DNA from: a virus
Virus record (IMG/VR): IMGVR_UViG_3300030329_006014
Span: 1-49,782 of that record
Length of the DNA stretch: 49,782 nucleotides
Reading direction: 5' to 3' (one strand)
Shown here: positions 29,646 to 37,796 of the stretch, piece by piece
How positions within the stretch are numbered: position 1 is the stretch's first letter
Layout: each line of letters opens with the position of its first letter
Notes under the pieces: generated by a model
Seen by the model: only the letters and a program-made list of their open reading frames with translations
The model's database searches: none
What the model was told of the DNA's origin: nothing
Program-made: the position numbers and the translations under genes

Positions 29646-29652
29646 ATTACAC
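29646..29652 (-). promoter_or_regulatory. GTGTAAT motif before the coiled-coil/lepB operon
   Basis: Minus strand GTGTAAT, 7 nt before ATG 29638, preceded by TTTTTTTATAAGT. No sigma-70 -35 box at the expected place. Confidence 0.45.
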
Positions 29653-29767
29653 ACTTATAAAAAAATATTCTTTTTTCAAAAAAAGATATTTTGCTACACT
29701 TAATTAGGTTTTTTGTGAAAAAATAAAAACATAAGAAATAAAAAAATACAACCACCTCCCCCTTTTG

Positions 29768-29774
29768 GTGTAAT
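29768..29774 (+). promoter_or_regulatory. GTGTAAT motif before the 85-aa gene
   Basis: GTGTAAT lies 30 nt upstream of ATG 29805, leaving room for a leader. Divergent from the copy at 29646-29652. Confidence 0.35.
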
Positions 29775-29804
29775 TCATATACGAACACAAAGGGTTCTTA
29801 TATT

Positions 29805-30062
29805 ATGAAAAAATTACTATCGAAACTCGGATCTAAAATTGACGAAGTATGGAAAAATCTAGACGCAAAAGAAAGACTTCTAGATTTGAAATCTTGGGTC
29901 ATGGGTCATCTAGGCTGCGTTTCCTTCTGGAAAGCTGTAGTTTTAATCTCCTTGGGGATTATGCTGCACCTAGGAATGGACTATATTAACGCAATGAAAC
30001 TAGGGCTTTTGTCTTGGGGTGGACTTTTACTATGGAAACATAGCTCAGACCACTGGCATTAA
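29805..30062 (+). CDS. small membrane protein (85 aa)
   Basis: Begins MKKLLSKLGSKIDEVWKNLD, with a charged helix and then two hydrophobic stretches (about 40-56 and 62-76). It ends in HSSDHWH. A transcription unit of its own with a strong terminator. The size and two-span layout are compatible with a holin, without further support. Confidence 0.7.
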   Translation: MKKLLSKLGSKIDEVWKNLDAKERLLDLKSWVMGHLGCVSFWKAVVLISLGIMLHLGMDYINAMKLGLLSWGGLLLWKHSSDHWH

Positions 30063-30086
30063 AAATATTACAAAAAAAAACTTGCA

Positions 30087-30116
30087 AGCAGGGGTATTTT
30101 TATCCCTGCTTTTTTA
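30087..30116 (+). terminator. rho-independent terminator
   Basis: AGCAGGG and CCCTGCT pair across a 10-nt loop and are followed by TTTTTT. Confidence 0.9.
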
Positions 30117-30123
30117 ATTTATT

Positions 30124-30130
30124 GTGTAAT
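30124..30130 (+). promoter_or_regulatory. GTGTAAT motif before the 94-aa gene
   Basis: GTGTAAT, 7 nt before ATG 30138, directly after the preceding terminator. The absence of another promoter in the short gap supports a promoter role. Confidence 0.5.
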
Positions 30131-30137
30131 AATATAT

Positions 30138-30422
30138 ATGGATTACCAAATTCTTGTTAACATTGCAGTGGGAGTAGTCACGCTGATGGGCGGATGGGTT
30201 TTTAAAATGCTTTTAGGGCACATAAACGAAATTAAGTCCGAACATAACGATCTAATGGTTAAGCATCATGAAGATGTTGAGAAAATTAGCTCAAAATACA
30301 CCAGCCTTGCGCTATCTTTGCCTGAAAAGTATGTTAGTAAGGATGATTTTAGGATGTTTGCCGAAAGAATGAACGACAGATTTGACCGAATAGAGGAAAA
30401 GCTGGACAATTTAAAAAAATAA
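30138..30422 (+). CDS. membrane-anchored coiled-coil protein (94 aa), holin-like
   Basis: One N-terminal span (about residues 5-25, LVNIAVGVVTLMGGWVFKML), then a coiled coil ending with YVSKDDFRMFAERMNDRFDR. This arrangement is common in small phage lysis-region or haemolysin XhlA-like proteins. Function by analogy only. Confidence 0.65.
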   Translation: MDYQILVNIAVGVVTLMGGWVFKMLLGHINEIKSEHNDLMVKHHEDVEKISSKYTSLALSLPEKYVSKDDFRMFAERMNDRFDRIEEKLDNLKK

Positions 30423-30424
30423 CC

Positions 30425-30452
30425 TTGATTTTAGCAAAAAATCTATTATAGT
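30425..30452 (+). promoter_or_regulatory. sigma-70-type promoter for the 123-aa gene/recombinase operon
   Basis: TTGATT, 16 nt, TATAGT, then 6 nt to GTG 30459. Predicted leaderless mRNA with a GTG start. Confidence 0.75.
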
Positions 30453-30458
30453 TTACAT

Positions 30459-30830
30459 GTGGTGTTTACTAAAAAGGCATATGAAATAATCATTCATCTC
30501 TTCCTAAAAGACCCTTCTAAATGCAATCGCGGGAAAGAGTATCGATTAGCTAAATTTATGCTTAATATGATCCCAGATTTAGGTTTCTGGAAAACGGTAG
30601 AAGCCCAACCAGTAACGTCTCTCACTTATTTTCTCACTAAAGAAAACAAATCTCTTTTCAAAACTGAATACATGCGTTACTTAAGGTTATCCAATTTTAG
30701 CCTATCTAAACTTAAAGGCAAAAAATATGAATTAAAGGATGAAAAAGTTGGGGGCAGTAACAGTTTGTCGAGGAATAAAAAATTAAATTTATTGGAGTTT
30801 ATAAAAAATGCCGAGAAAGAAAAAAACTGA
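30459..30830 (+). CDS. hypothetical protein (123 aa)
   Basis: Starts at GTG 30459 (a second GTG follows directly), 6 nt after a TATAGT box. Basic, mostly helical, with LLEFIKNAEKEKN at the end. It overlaps the recombinase start by 23 nt, so it is probably made with it. No family recognised; an accessory role in recombination is inferred only from position. Confidence 0.7.
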   Translation: MVFTKKAYEIIIHLFLKDPSKCNRGKEYRLAKFMLNMIPDLGFWKTVEAQPVTSLTYFLTKENKSLFKTEYMRYLRLSNFSLSKLKGKKYELKDEKVGGSNSLSRNKKLNLLEFIKNAEKEKN

Positions 30831-31908
30831 ACCATCCGAAGGAATATCTCCCGTTAGCCAAATCCAATCTTACTTGGAGCAGAACAAAGGGGACCACTAT
30901 AACTTTGAAGAAGAGCGCAATTACGTAGTGTCTAGCGGAAGCCTTTTGCTAGATATAGAAATGGGGGGAGGGATAGGCCCCGGAATCATACGTTCTTCAG
31001 GTATCACAGAAGGCGGAAAAACATCATGCGCGTTAGCTTTCGCTCGTAATTTTCAAAAAATGGACAAAGCTATGGCCGTTTACATCAAGTCCGAAGGAAG
31101 ATTGACGCAGGAAATGATTGATCGCGCAGGAATAGATGAAGATGAAAAAAAATGGTTTGTATACAAAAGTAATACCTACGAATCAGTAATTAACCTAATG
31201 AGAGAGCTAGTTAAAAACAATCCTGAAAACTATAAATATATGTTTATAATTGACTCTATGGATTCTCTCGTTCCTAAGGCTGATTTAGAAAAAGGGCCAG
31301 AAGACGCAAACAAAGTAGCTGGAGGAGCCCTATTAAGTTCGGATTTTTTACGCAAGATGGCTTTAGGCCTTACGACCAGAGGGCATATTTGCTACATGAT
31401 TTCTCAAGTAAGAAGCAAGGTCACCATTAACCCTTACGAGAGGACAGATCCAAGGGTTACCAACGCCTCCGGAGGAAATGCAATGTTGCATTACAGCGAT
31501 TGGATTCTAGAATTTCAAGAACGCCACTTAAAAGATATTATATCCTCAGAAGCAAGTGGTAAGGGGGATATACTTGGGCACTGGTGTAAGGTTATATTTA
31601 AAAAATCTCCCAACGAAAAAACTGGAAGCTTGATTCGATACCCCATTAGATACGGAGGAACAAACGGGAAAAGTATATGGGTTGAATATGAAGTAGTTGA
31701 CATGATGCTTCAATGGGAAATGGCTACTAGAAAAGGCGCTTGGATAACTATATCAGACACGCTCATAGAAGAAGTGAAAAATGAAACAGGTCTTGACCTA
31801 GAAAAGCAACACCAAGGTTTAGATAATCTTAAAAAATATTTTGAAGAAAATAAAGAAATAGGGAAGTTTTTGTTTTTTAAATTTAGAGATGTTCTTAAAA
31901 AGTCATGA
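30808..31908 (+). CDS. RecA/UvsX-like recombinase (366 aa)
   Basis: ATP-dependent strand-exchange protein. Walker A is GITEGGKTS (about residues 65-73), Walker B is MFIIDSMDSL (about 147-156), and SQVRSKVTINPYE and GGNAMLHYSDWILEF match the L1/L2 and adenine-capping region of RecA-type proteins. The usual GPESSGKT P-loop is altered to GITEGGKT. It should support recombination-dependent replication and repair. The next gene overlaps by 4 nt. Confidence 0.92.
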   Translation: MPRKKKTEPSEGISPVSQIQSYLEQNKGDHYNFEEERNYVVSSGSLLLDIEMGGGIGPGIIRSSGITEGGKTSCALAFARNFQKMDKAMAVYIKSEGRLTQEMIDRAGIDEDEKKWFVYKSNTYESVINLMRELVKNNPENYKYMFIIDSMDSLVPKADLEKGPEDANKVAGGALLSSDFLRKMALGLTTRGHICYMISQVRSKVTINPYERTDPRVTNASGGNAMLHYSDWILEFQERHLKDIISSEASGKGDILGHWCKVIFKKSPNEKTGSLIRYPIRYGGTNGKSIWVEYEVVDMMLQWEMATRKGAWITISDTLIEEVKNETGLDLEKQHQGLDNLKKYFEENKEIGKFLFFKFRDVLKKS

Positions 31909-32321
31909 GAATGTTTGATCTACACGGTAGGCAGCGGAATAAAAGCGTGTCCAAATATCTAATTGATTGGAATAAAAAATCCAGATCTAAACTTCAAAAG
32001 AAAGCGAAAGACTTCTTCAAAACGCACTGGAAAGCTCATGTGGTATACGAAGAATTTCCAGTGTACGGAACACGTATGAAGGTTGACATACTAAACGCAA
32101 CAATCAAAGTAGCTGTAGAAGTCAACGGGCCGCAGCATTCCAGTTTTAATAAATTTTTTCACGATAATTCAAGAGCGAAATATCTAAGGTCAATAAAAAG
32201 AGATTGGGAAAAGGCAAAGTGGCTTGAAAAAAATGGATACCAATTAATTGAACTTGAAGAAAGTGACTTGGAAAAACTTTCGAAAAGCTACATTGAAAAA
32301 GTTTTTGGTATTACCATCTAG
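31905..32321 (+). CDS. PD-(D/E)XK/Vsr-like endonuclease (138 aa)
   Basis: VYEEFPVYGTRMKVDILNA then IKVAVEVNGPQHS gives the E-x(n)-D-x(n)-E-V-x pattern of the Vsr/DUF559-type nuclease fold; KAKWLEKNGYQLIEL matches its closing helix and strand. The lysine of the E-x-K motif is replaced by Asn. Located between the recombinase and the helicase, it may cut recombination or repair intermediates. Confidence 0.75.
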   Translation: MRMFDLHGRQRNKSVSKYLIDWNKKSRSKLQKKAKDFFKTHWKAHVVYEEFPVYGTRMKVDILNATIKVAVEVNGPQHSSFNKFFHDNSRAKYLRSIKRDWEKAKWLEKNGYQLIELEESDLEKLSKSYIEKVFGITI

Positions 32322-32328
32322 TTTTGTA

Positions 32329-32356
32329 TTGATCAACGCAAAAATAAGCGTATACT
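32329..32356 (+). promoter_or_regulatory. sigma-70-type promoter before the helicase
   Basis: TTGATC, 16 nt, TATACT. The predicted start is about 43 nt before the helicase ATG, but an ATG at 32369 lies 12 nt after the -10 box and opens a 44-codon frame that overlaps the helicase start. Confidence 0.65.
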
Positions 32357-32405
32357 CAACATACTGTTATGAGTCGCGGTATAGAAAGTAGAAAAAAGAT
32401 AAAAA

Positions 32406-33893
32406 ATGGATTCGATATATTCAATACAGATAGAAAGACACGTGCTAGGAGGCTTAATCAAAAACCCAAAACTTTTTCCAGAGATCGAAAGGTATATCTC
32501 TGAAAAAGATTTTGTAAACGAAGTTCATCAAACCATCTTCTGTACGCTTAGAAGCTCGCTCCTTAAAAGCGAGAGCGTAGATACAGTAGTCCTTGCAGAG
32601 AAAATAAAAAACATAGGCATCACCTTCAAGGATGATGTTAACATTTATGATTACTTAGATTCAATCTCGTTTACGTCCATAAACGCAAAAGGACTTATGG
32701 ATTCAACAAGGGAGCTTGCAAAGCTAACAGTCAGAAGAACCTTGTACCATACGCTTGATAGAGGGAGAAAATACCTGAAAGAAAACGGAGAAAAGGAAAT
32801 TGATGAAATTATTAACGACATTGATGCCCTGTACGGAGATCAAGTAAAAGAGTTCGAAACAATGGAAGACGAACCAGAGCTTTTATTGGACGATATAGGA
32901 GCAATGGTAGAAGAGAGAGGGGAAAACCCCGTCGATGAGTTTGGGTTTGCGACACCTTACCCAGAGTTCAACAAAATGTACGGAGGGCTTAGGCCGCAAA
33001 ATCTTTACGCTGTTGTAGCTAGGCCGGGGCAAGGGAAATCCACATTCATAATGGATTTGTGTCGCAAGGTTTCAAAGAGCAGCAACGTGCCAGCTTTGAT
33101 ACTAGATACAGAAATGGACACTCAAGACGTAAAATTCAGAATTGCATCTGCTATGAGTGGAGTTTCTCTCTGGCATTTAGAGACAGGAAACTGGAGAAAA
33201 AATCCGGAGTTGGTCAAAAAAGTCCGAGAGGCTTTCAAAGAAATGGGTTCCGATAAAGTATATCATTACCCAGTTGGAAACAAAAACATTGATCAACTAT
33301 GCTCATTCGTAAGAAGGTGGGCCTTGTCTAACGTTGGAAGAGGCAACCCTTTTATCCTTGGTTACGATTACATAAAACTTACTGGCGAAAAAGTCGGAAA
33401 CAATTGGGCAGAGTACCAAGCTATCGGAGACAAAGTAGACAAGCTTAAAAAATTATCCGAAGAATTAAATTGCCCGATAATTACTGCCATGCAGATGAAT
33501 AGGAGTGGAGAAAACTTCAATAGAAGAGGTGGGGCCGTTGTAGATGACAGTTCCGCCATAGCACTATCAGACAGATTGCAATGGTTTGCATCTTTCGTAG
33601 GAATTTTTAGAAGAAAAACCGTTGATGAAATGGCTAATGATGGTGAAGAATTCGGTACGCATAAATTAGTGCCAATAAAAACCAGATTCCAAGGTAAAGA
33701 AGCAGCGGGACACCACGATTTAGTAAGAAGAGTGTCTGAAGATGGTACGGTAAGGTTTGAAAATAATTTTATAAATTTTACCGTAAGAAATTTCGGAGTC
33801 GAAGAGTCAGGAACAGCAGCCGATATAGCGGCTAGAGAAAACATGCAATTCGACCTAAGCGAAAATAACAATAATGATGGAGGAGTACTGTAA
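32406..33893 (+). CDS. dnaB: DnaB-like replicative DNA helicase (495 aa)
   Basis: The N-terminal helical domain starts IQIERHVLGGLIKNPKLFP, as in DnaB. The RecA-like motor domain carries Walker A VARPGQGKSTF (about residues 206-216), the acidic LILDTEMDTQDVKFR, FILGYDYIKL as Walker B and the ITAMQMNRSGE sensor. It unwinds DNA at the phage fork. It overlaps the primase gene by the TAATG stop/start, a coupling that would keep the two in proportion. Confidence 0.95.
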   Translation: MDSIYSIQIERHVLGGLIKNPKLFPEIERYISEKDFVNEVHQTIFCTLRSSLLKSESVDTVVLAEKIKNIGITFKDDVNIYDYLDSISFTSINAKGLMDSTRELAKLTVRRTLYHTLDRGRKYLKENGEKEIDEIINDIDALYGDQVKEFETMEDEPELLLDDIGAMVEERGENPVDEFGFATPYPEFNKMYGGLRPQNLYAVVARPGQGKSTFIMDLCRKVSKSSNVPALILDTEMDTQDVKFRIASAMSGVSLWHLETGNWRKNPELVKKVREAFKEMGSDKVYHYPVGNKNIDQLCSFVRRWALSNVGRGNPFILGYDYIKLTGEKVGNNWAEYQAIGDKVDKLKKLSEELNCPIITAMQMNRSGENFNRRGGAVVDDSSAIALSDRLQWFASFVGIFRRKTVDEMANDGEEFGTHKLVPIKTRFQGKEAAGHHDLVRRVSEDGTVRFENNFINFTVRNFGVEESGTAADIAARENMQFDLSENNNNDGGVL

Positions 33894-34816
33894 TGGATTT
33901 TAAAAGTATTCTTCTTGACGTTGGTTATTCAAATATTAAGGATAACGGGAGAGAATTTCGTATGAAACCCATATATCGCGACTCAAGCAGTGGGACAGTT
34001 CTCTCAGTTAGGAAGGATACTGGCCACTTTATTGATTTCAGCAAACAGATTAGCGGTTCGTTTGAATACCTCATTCAACTTTCTTTAAATTTAAAAAGCG
34101 TTAATGAAGCCAAAACAGTCCTAAAAGATAAATGGTCAATTAATGGAGAAATTAAAAGAGAGCACAAACCGTCAGTCTCTAGTAGAAAAACATTTCCATT
34201 ATCGTATCTAGAAAAAATAATTCCGGATCACGAATACTGGAAAGCAAGGGGGGTATCTTTAGATACCCTCAACCTTTTTAAAGGAGGTGTAGTTAAAAAC
34301 GGAACGATGGCAAACAGATATGTATTTCCAATTTTTAATTTTAAAAACGAACTAGTAGGCGTTACGGGTAGATACGTTAATGAAATTCCAGAAGGAAAAT
34401 CTTTTCCGAAATGGTTGCATAGAGGTAAAACATCAGAATGGAAGTACCCCCTACAAGTAAATTATCCAATAATTAAAAACAAAAAAGAAATAATACTAAT
34501 AGAAAGCGTCGGAGACATGCTCTCTCTGTGGGAGGCTGGCGTAAAAAATACTATAGTAGTTTTTGGATTAAACTTAAGTCCTTCATTTATCGGCTTATTA
34601 ATTAAGTTAGACCCTGATAAAATTTTCGTATCTTTTAACGATGATTCAAATAATAACAACGCTGGCAATAAGGCTGTAAAATCCGCTGTAAAAAAACTTA
34701 AAAATTACTTTGATCCCCACCAAATTCAAGTAGCTTTTCCTACAAAAAACGACTTTGGAGACATGAGCCAAGAAGAAATACGAGAATGGAAAGAAACGAA
34801 TATCTTAGAGAGCTAG
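33893..34816 (+). CDS. DnaG-like primase with TOPRIM domain (307 aa)
   Basis: The C-terminal half has a TOPRIM fold: ILIESVGDMLSLWEAG (the catalytic Glu and Gly) and KIFVSFNDDSNNNNAGNKA (the D-x-D-like acidic pair). The middle FPIFNFKNELVGVTGRYV matches the DnaG RNA-polymerase core. No N-terminal zinc-ribbon cysteines are present and the protein is short compared with DnaG (about 580 aa). It should make primers in cooperation with the helicase encoded just before it. Confidence 0.85.
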   Translation: MDFKSILLDVGYSNIKDNGREFRMKPIYRDSSSGTVLSVRKDTGHFIDFSKQISGSFEYLIQLSLNLKSVNEAKTVLKDKWSINGEIKREHKPSVSSRKTFPLSYLEKIIPDHEYWKARGVSLDTLNLFKGGVVKNGTMANRYVFPIFNFKNELVGVTGRYVNEIPEGKSFPKWLHRGKTSEWKYPLQVNYPIIKNKKEIILIESVGDMLSLWEAGVKNTIVVFGLNLSPSFIGLLIKLDPDKIFVSFNDDSNNNNAGNKAVKSAVKKLKNYFDPHQIQVAFPTKNDFGDMSQEEIREWKETNILES

Positions 34817-35061
34817 AGCTTACTCTTGACGAAATCGTACAAGACGAAGAAATCATTGTAATAATTAAAGAAACTCTAAACGGGAAAGAAAGAAGCGAAA
34901 TATTTAATTCTTTCAGATATGGGGAAAATTGGGGGGAAAAATCATTTTCTAAGAAAAATTCTAAAATCGGAGAAAAACAATACAACAAAATAATTAAAAT
35001 AAAAAAAGCAAGAAATCTTATTGACTACCTTTTATTATTAGCTCAGAATAAAAATAACTAA
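34786..35061 (+). CDS. hypothetical protein (91 aa)
   Basis: Highly charged helical protein beginning MERNEYLRELELTLDEI, with KIIKIKKARNLIDYLLLL at the end. It overlaps the primase by 31 nt and is in the same operon. No family recognised; an accessory replication role is possible by position. Confidence 0.7.
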   Translation: MERNEYLRELELTLDEIVQDEEIIVIIKETLNGKERSEIFNSFRYGENWGEKSFSKKNSKIGEKQYNKIIKIKKARNLIDYLLLLAQNKNN

Positions 35062-35078
35062 TAAATAGTCAAATAGTC

Positions 35079-35642
35079 ATGAGGTTGGATCATATAGCTT
35101 ACAGGGTAAAAGATAGGCGTAAATCTGCTGATTTCTTTTTAAATGCGTTTGGCTATAAGATAGGAACAGAGTTTGAAATAACTTTCGATGATGGATCTAA
35201 AGCGGATTGTTTAGCTCTAACACCTCCAGAGAATAGAGTTGAAGATACAAATTTGTGGCACTTAAAAACTCACTTCTCCCCTAACGAAGTAGAAGTTGAA
35301 AACGCGCTAGAATACCACGCTCCTCCAGAAATTTTTGTTAGCGACGGGACAAAGGGGTCTATCGTTGGAGACTGGGTTGCTGAACGAGGAGGAGTAGGGG
35401 GAGTTCATCATATCGCCTATCAAGTTGAAGATGTGCAACTAGTAATGAATGAGTGGAAAGAAAAAGGGTATGCAGAATTTTATTCCGAGGAACCAATTAC
35501 ATGCAAAGATCCAGATTTAACACAAGTGTTTACGAAACCCTCAGAACTTACAGGAGTAATGTATGAATTCATTAATAGAGAAGGCGCTGGATTTTGTAAA
35601 GACAGCGTTAAGAAACTTATGGAAAGTACAGTCAAACAGTAA
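35079..35642 (+). CDS. VOC-family metalloenzyme, HPPD-like (187 aa)
   Basis: Two beta-alpha-beta modules: RLDHIAYRVKDRRKSADFF at the start and GVGGVHHIAYQVEDVQLVM in the second half, with a likely metal-binding His in each and a final Glu in GVMYEFINREG. The GVHHIAY module and the F-x-x-x-G spacing resemble 4-hydroxyphenylpyruvate dioxygenase but at half its length. It could be a dioxygenase, glyoxalase or isomerase. The product sits before an aldehyde dehydrogenase, suggesting one small-molecule pathway. Confidence 0.75.
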   Translation: MRLDHIAYRVKDRRKSADFFLNAFGYKIGTEFEITFDDGSKADCLALTPPENRVEDTNLWHLKTHFSPNEVEVENALEYHAPPEIFVSDGTKGSIVGDWVAERGGVGGVHHIAYQVEDVQLVMNEWKEKGYAEFYSEEPITCKDPDLTQVFTKPSELTGVMYEFINREGAGFCKDSVKKLMESTVKQ

Positions 35643-35652
35643 ATATCATACC

Positions 35653-37182
35653 ATGCAATTCGAAGGAAGAAATTATATCAACGGCAAGTGGCAAGCCACT
35701 GAAGAAATGTATACCAAACTGAACCCTGCTACTGGAAAAGCTCAAGGAGCGTTCCCGTTAAGTGGCCATATCGAAGTAGAGACAGCGGTAGAATCTGCCC
35801 GTAATACTTTTGATAGATGGAAAAAAGTAAGCCGATTTGTACGTTCAGATTATATGTATAAAGTTGCTCAAATAATTGAGCGACGAAGAGAAGAGTTGGC
35901 CACCGTAATTTCCTTGGAAACGGGAAAAAACTATAATGAATCTATCGCAGAAGTAAATGAGGCTTTACATATGGCTCAATTTGCGTTTGGTTCTGGTAGA
36001 TACTCCCACGGTGAAGCTGTCGCATCCGAAATAGAAGATAAAGATTCTTACATGCTTCGCAAGCCCAAGGGTGTAATAGCTATTATATCACCATTTAATT
36101 TTCCTTTAGCTATCGGGGCGTACTGGTGTGCTGCTCCAGCGATTGTTGAAGGAAACACTGTAATAATTAAGCCTAGCGAAGATGCTCCAATGTCAACACA
36201 AATGGCTGTCGAAATTTATGAGGAAGCTGGTCTGCCTCATGGAGTCGTTAGCTTGGTGCATGGCGACGGTTCTGCTGGTGATATTTTGGCTCGCTCTGAT
36301 ATCGATCATATTTGTTTTACTGGTTCTGCCGAGGTTGGACAGCACATTAGGAAGGTAGCAGCAGAAAGCTGGCACAAAACCACTTCTTGCGAAATGGGCA
36401 GCAAATCAGCCTGTATTATCTTTGATGACGTAGAAGCTAAGCTGGCTCTAGAAGCCGCCATAGCAAGCGCACACAAGCTGTCTGGGCAACGATGTGTTTC
36501 GTCCGGTAGAATGATAGTACAAAGATCTATAGTTGATCAATTTGCTAAAGATTTCACTAAAGCTGCGGCTGATTTGAAAACTGGCAACCCCTTTCAAAAA
36601 GTGGTTAGTACCTCAGGTACGCCTGACGCACTTGGTTGGGTAGATTATGTACCAGACGAAAGCCAAAACTATGGACCGCTAATTAACAAACAAGGATTTG
36701 AAAAGGTTAAAAAATATAATGACATGGTTCTTTCTGACCCAGACGCAGAAGTTTTGCTTGAACCTAAGTATACAGATATAAATGGTAGAGCATTCTTTTC
36801 TTCTTTTATGATTTACAAAACTGAATGGCGCGATGTACCTTACTTAAAGAATGAAGTATTTGGCCCTCACGTTGCTATTATTCCTTTTGACGATCTCGAA
36901 GATGCCATTCGTATCTATAATGATACTGATTACGGGCTTGCGGTTGGTGTACTTACAAATGATTTTAGAAAAGCACGAGTCTTAAGAGACGAATGCGAAG
37001 CAGGAATGATTTATTGGAATGGCGGATCAATTGCAGCAGAATCTCACCTTTCTTTTGGCGGGGTAAAAAAGTCCGGCAACGGATTCCCGAGCGCTGCCAG
37101 AACCTACAGGGCCGTCACGCACGAAGTTAGCTGGACTGTAAACCACGCTGATAAACTAACCTTCCCACAAGGAATGAAATAA
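35653..37182 (+). CDS. aldehyde dehydrogenase (509 aa)
   Basis: Full-length NAD(P)-dependent ALDH. ISPFNFPLAIGAYW and NTVIIKPSED form the cofactor site, DHICFTGSAEVG the Rossmann loop, TSCEMGSKSA holds the general-base Glu (E-L-G-G-K in most relatives), and SGQRCVSSGR holds the catalytic Cys. EVFGPHVAIIPF and SFGGVKKSGNG complete the fold. With the saccharopine-dehydrogenase-like gene 600 bp downstream, an aminoadipate-semialdehyde step of lysine catabolism is one possibility; substrate unproven. ATG 35653 follows the VOC stop by 10 nt. Confidence 0.93.
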   Translation: MQFEGRNYINGKWQATEEMYTKLNPATGKAQGAFPLSGHIEVETAVESARNTFDRWKKVSRFVRSDYMYKVAQIIERRREELATVISLETGKNYNESIAEVNEALHMAQFAFGSGRYSHGEAVASEIEDKDSYMLRKPKGVIAIISPFNFPLAIGAYWCAAPAIVEGNTVIIKPSEDAPMSTQMAVEIYEEAGLPHGVVSLVHGDGSAGDILARSDIDHICFTGSAEVGQHIRKVAAESWHKTTSCEMGSKSACIIFDDVEAKLALEAAIASAHKLSGQRCVSSGRMIVQRSIVDQFAKDFTKAAADLKTGNPFQKVVSTSGTPDALGWVDYVPDESQNYGPLINKQGFEKVKKYNDMVLSDPDAEVLLEPKYTDINGRAFFSSFMIYKTEWRDVPYLKNEVFGPHVAIIPFDDLEDAIRIYNDTDYGLAVGVLTNDFRKARVLRDECEAGMIYWNGGSIAAESHLSFGGVKKSGNGFPSAARTYRAVTHEVSWTVNHADKLTFPQGMK

Positions 37183-37184
37183 TT

Positions 37185-37301
37185 ATGGCTAATAAAGAAA
37201 AAAGAAAAAAAGAAAAAAAGAAACCGTCAAAGCTAACGCCAGCGGAAAAAAGAAAAAAGAAAAGAGAAAAAAAACGAGGAGTAAACAAATATGTCTATTA
37301 A
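37185..37301 (+). CDS. very basic small protein (38 aa)
   Basis: Composed mostly of Lys, Arg and Glu (ANKEKRKKEKKKPSKLTPA), with no hydrophobic core. It starts 2 nt after the aldehyde dehydrogenase and overlaps the next gene by 11 nt, where a GAGGAG ribosome-binding site is embedded. Its main role may be to couple translation. Confidence 0.45.
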   Translation: MANKEKRKKEKKKPSKLTPAEKRKKKREKKRGVNKYVY

Positions 37302-37434
37302 TAAATCCGGATTAGGTTATCAAAAGACTGCTGGCAAAAAAACACGCCAAGGATGCAGCAACAGATCTAAAGGAATGAAGAAATATAAAGGGCAAGGCGG
37401 GCACAGAAAGAGAGTAAAATTACCAAAGAAATGA
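37291..37434 (+). CDS. small basic phage protein (47 aa)
   Basis: Begins MSINKSGLGYQKTAGKKTR and ends with KKYKGQGGHRKRVKLPKK. The K-Y-x-G-Q-G ending on a basic, glycine-containing short protein is familiar from small proteins of large myophages. A GAGGAG ribosome-binding site precedes the ATG. Probably nucleic-acid-binding; function unknown. Overlaps the next gene by 4 nt. Confidence 0.65.
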   Translation: MSINKSGLGYQKTAGKKTRQGCSNRSKGMKKYKGQGGHRKRVKLPKK

Positions 37435-37796
37435 AAATGCCTATATCAGAAGTAGTGGATAGATATACCATCACTAAGTTAAAGTCGGAAAGAACTTCTG
37501 AAGATGTTAGTGAAGAGTTAAATGCTTACAAAGAAGAGATAGATCAATATAACGCTCACGAAATAAATGATTATATTAATAGGCTGTATGATGTTAACGG
37601 TAGACTTTGGGATACAGAAGGAGATATAAGAAGCGGAAAAGATTTACCATTAGAAGAAATAGGAAGGTTAGCTATTAAAGTAAGAGACTTAAACTGCGAA
37701 CGCAATGGAGTTAAAGCTGAAGTGGTTGAAAAATATAGCGAAGGCTTTAAAGAGATAAAAATTAATTACAAGAAAGTAAATTACGGAAAACCATGA
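37431..37796 (+). CDS. DUF6165-like protein (121 aa)
   Basis: ISEVVDRYTITKLKSERTS at the start, then NRLYDVNGRLWDTEGDIR and AIKVRDLNCERNGVKAEVV match the layout of DUF6165-type helical proteins, found in glycan-modification gene clusters of bacteria and in phages. Overlaps both neighbours by 4 nt. Function unknown. Confidence 0.7.
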   Translation: MKMPISEVVDRYTITKLKSERTSEDVSEELNAYKEEIDQYNAHEINDYINRLYDVNGRLWDTEGDIRSGKDLPLEEIGRLAIKVRDLNCERNGVKAEVVEKYSEGFKEIKINYKKVNYGKP

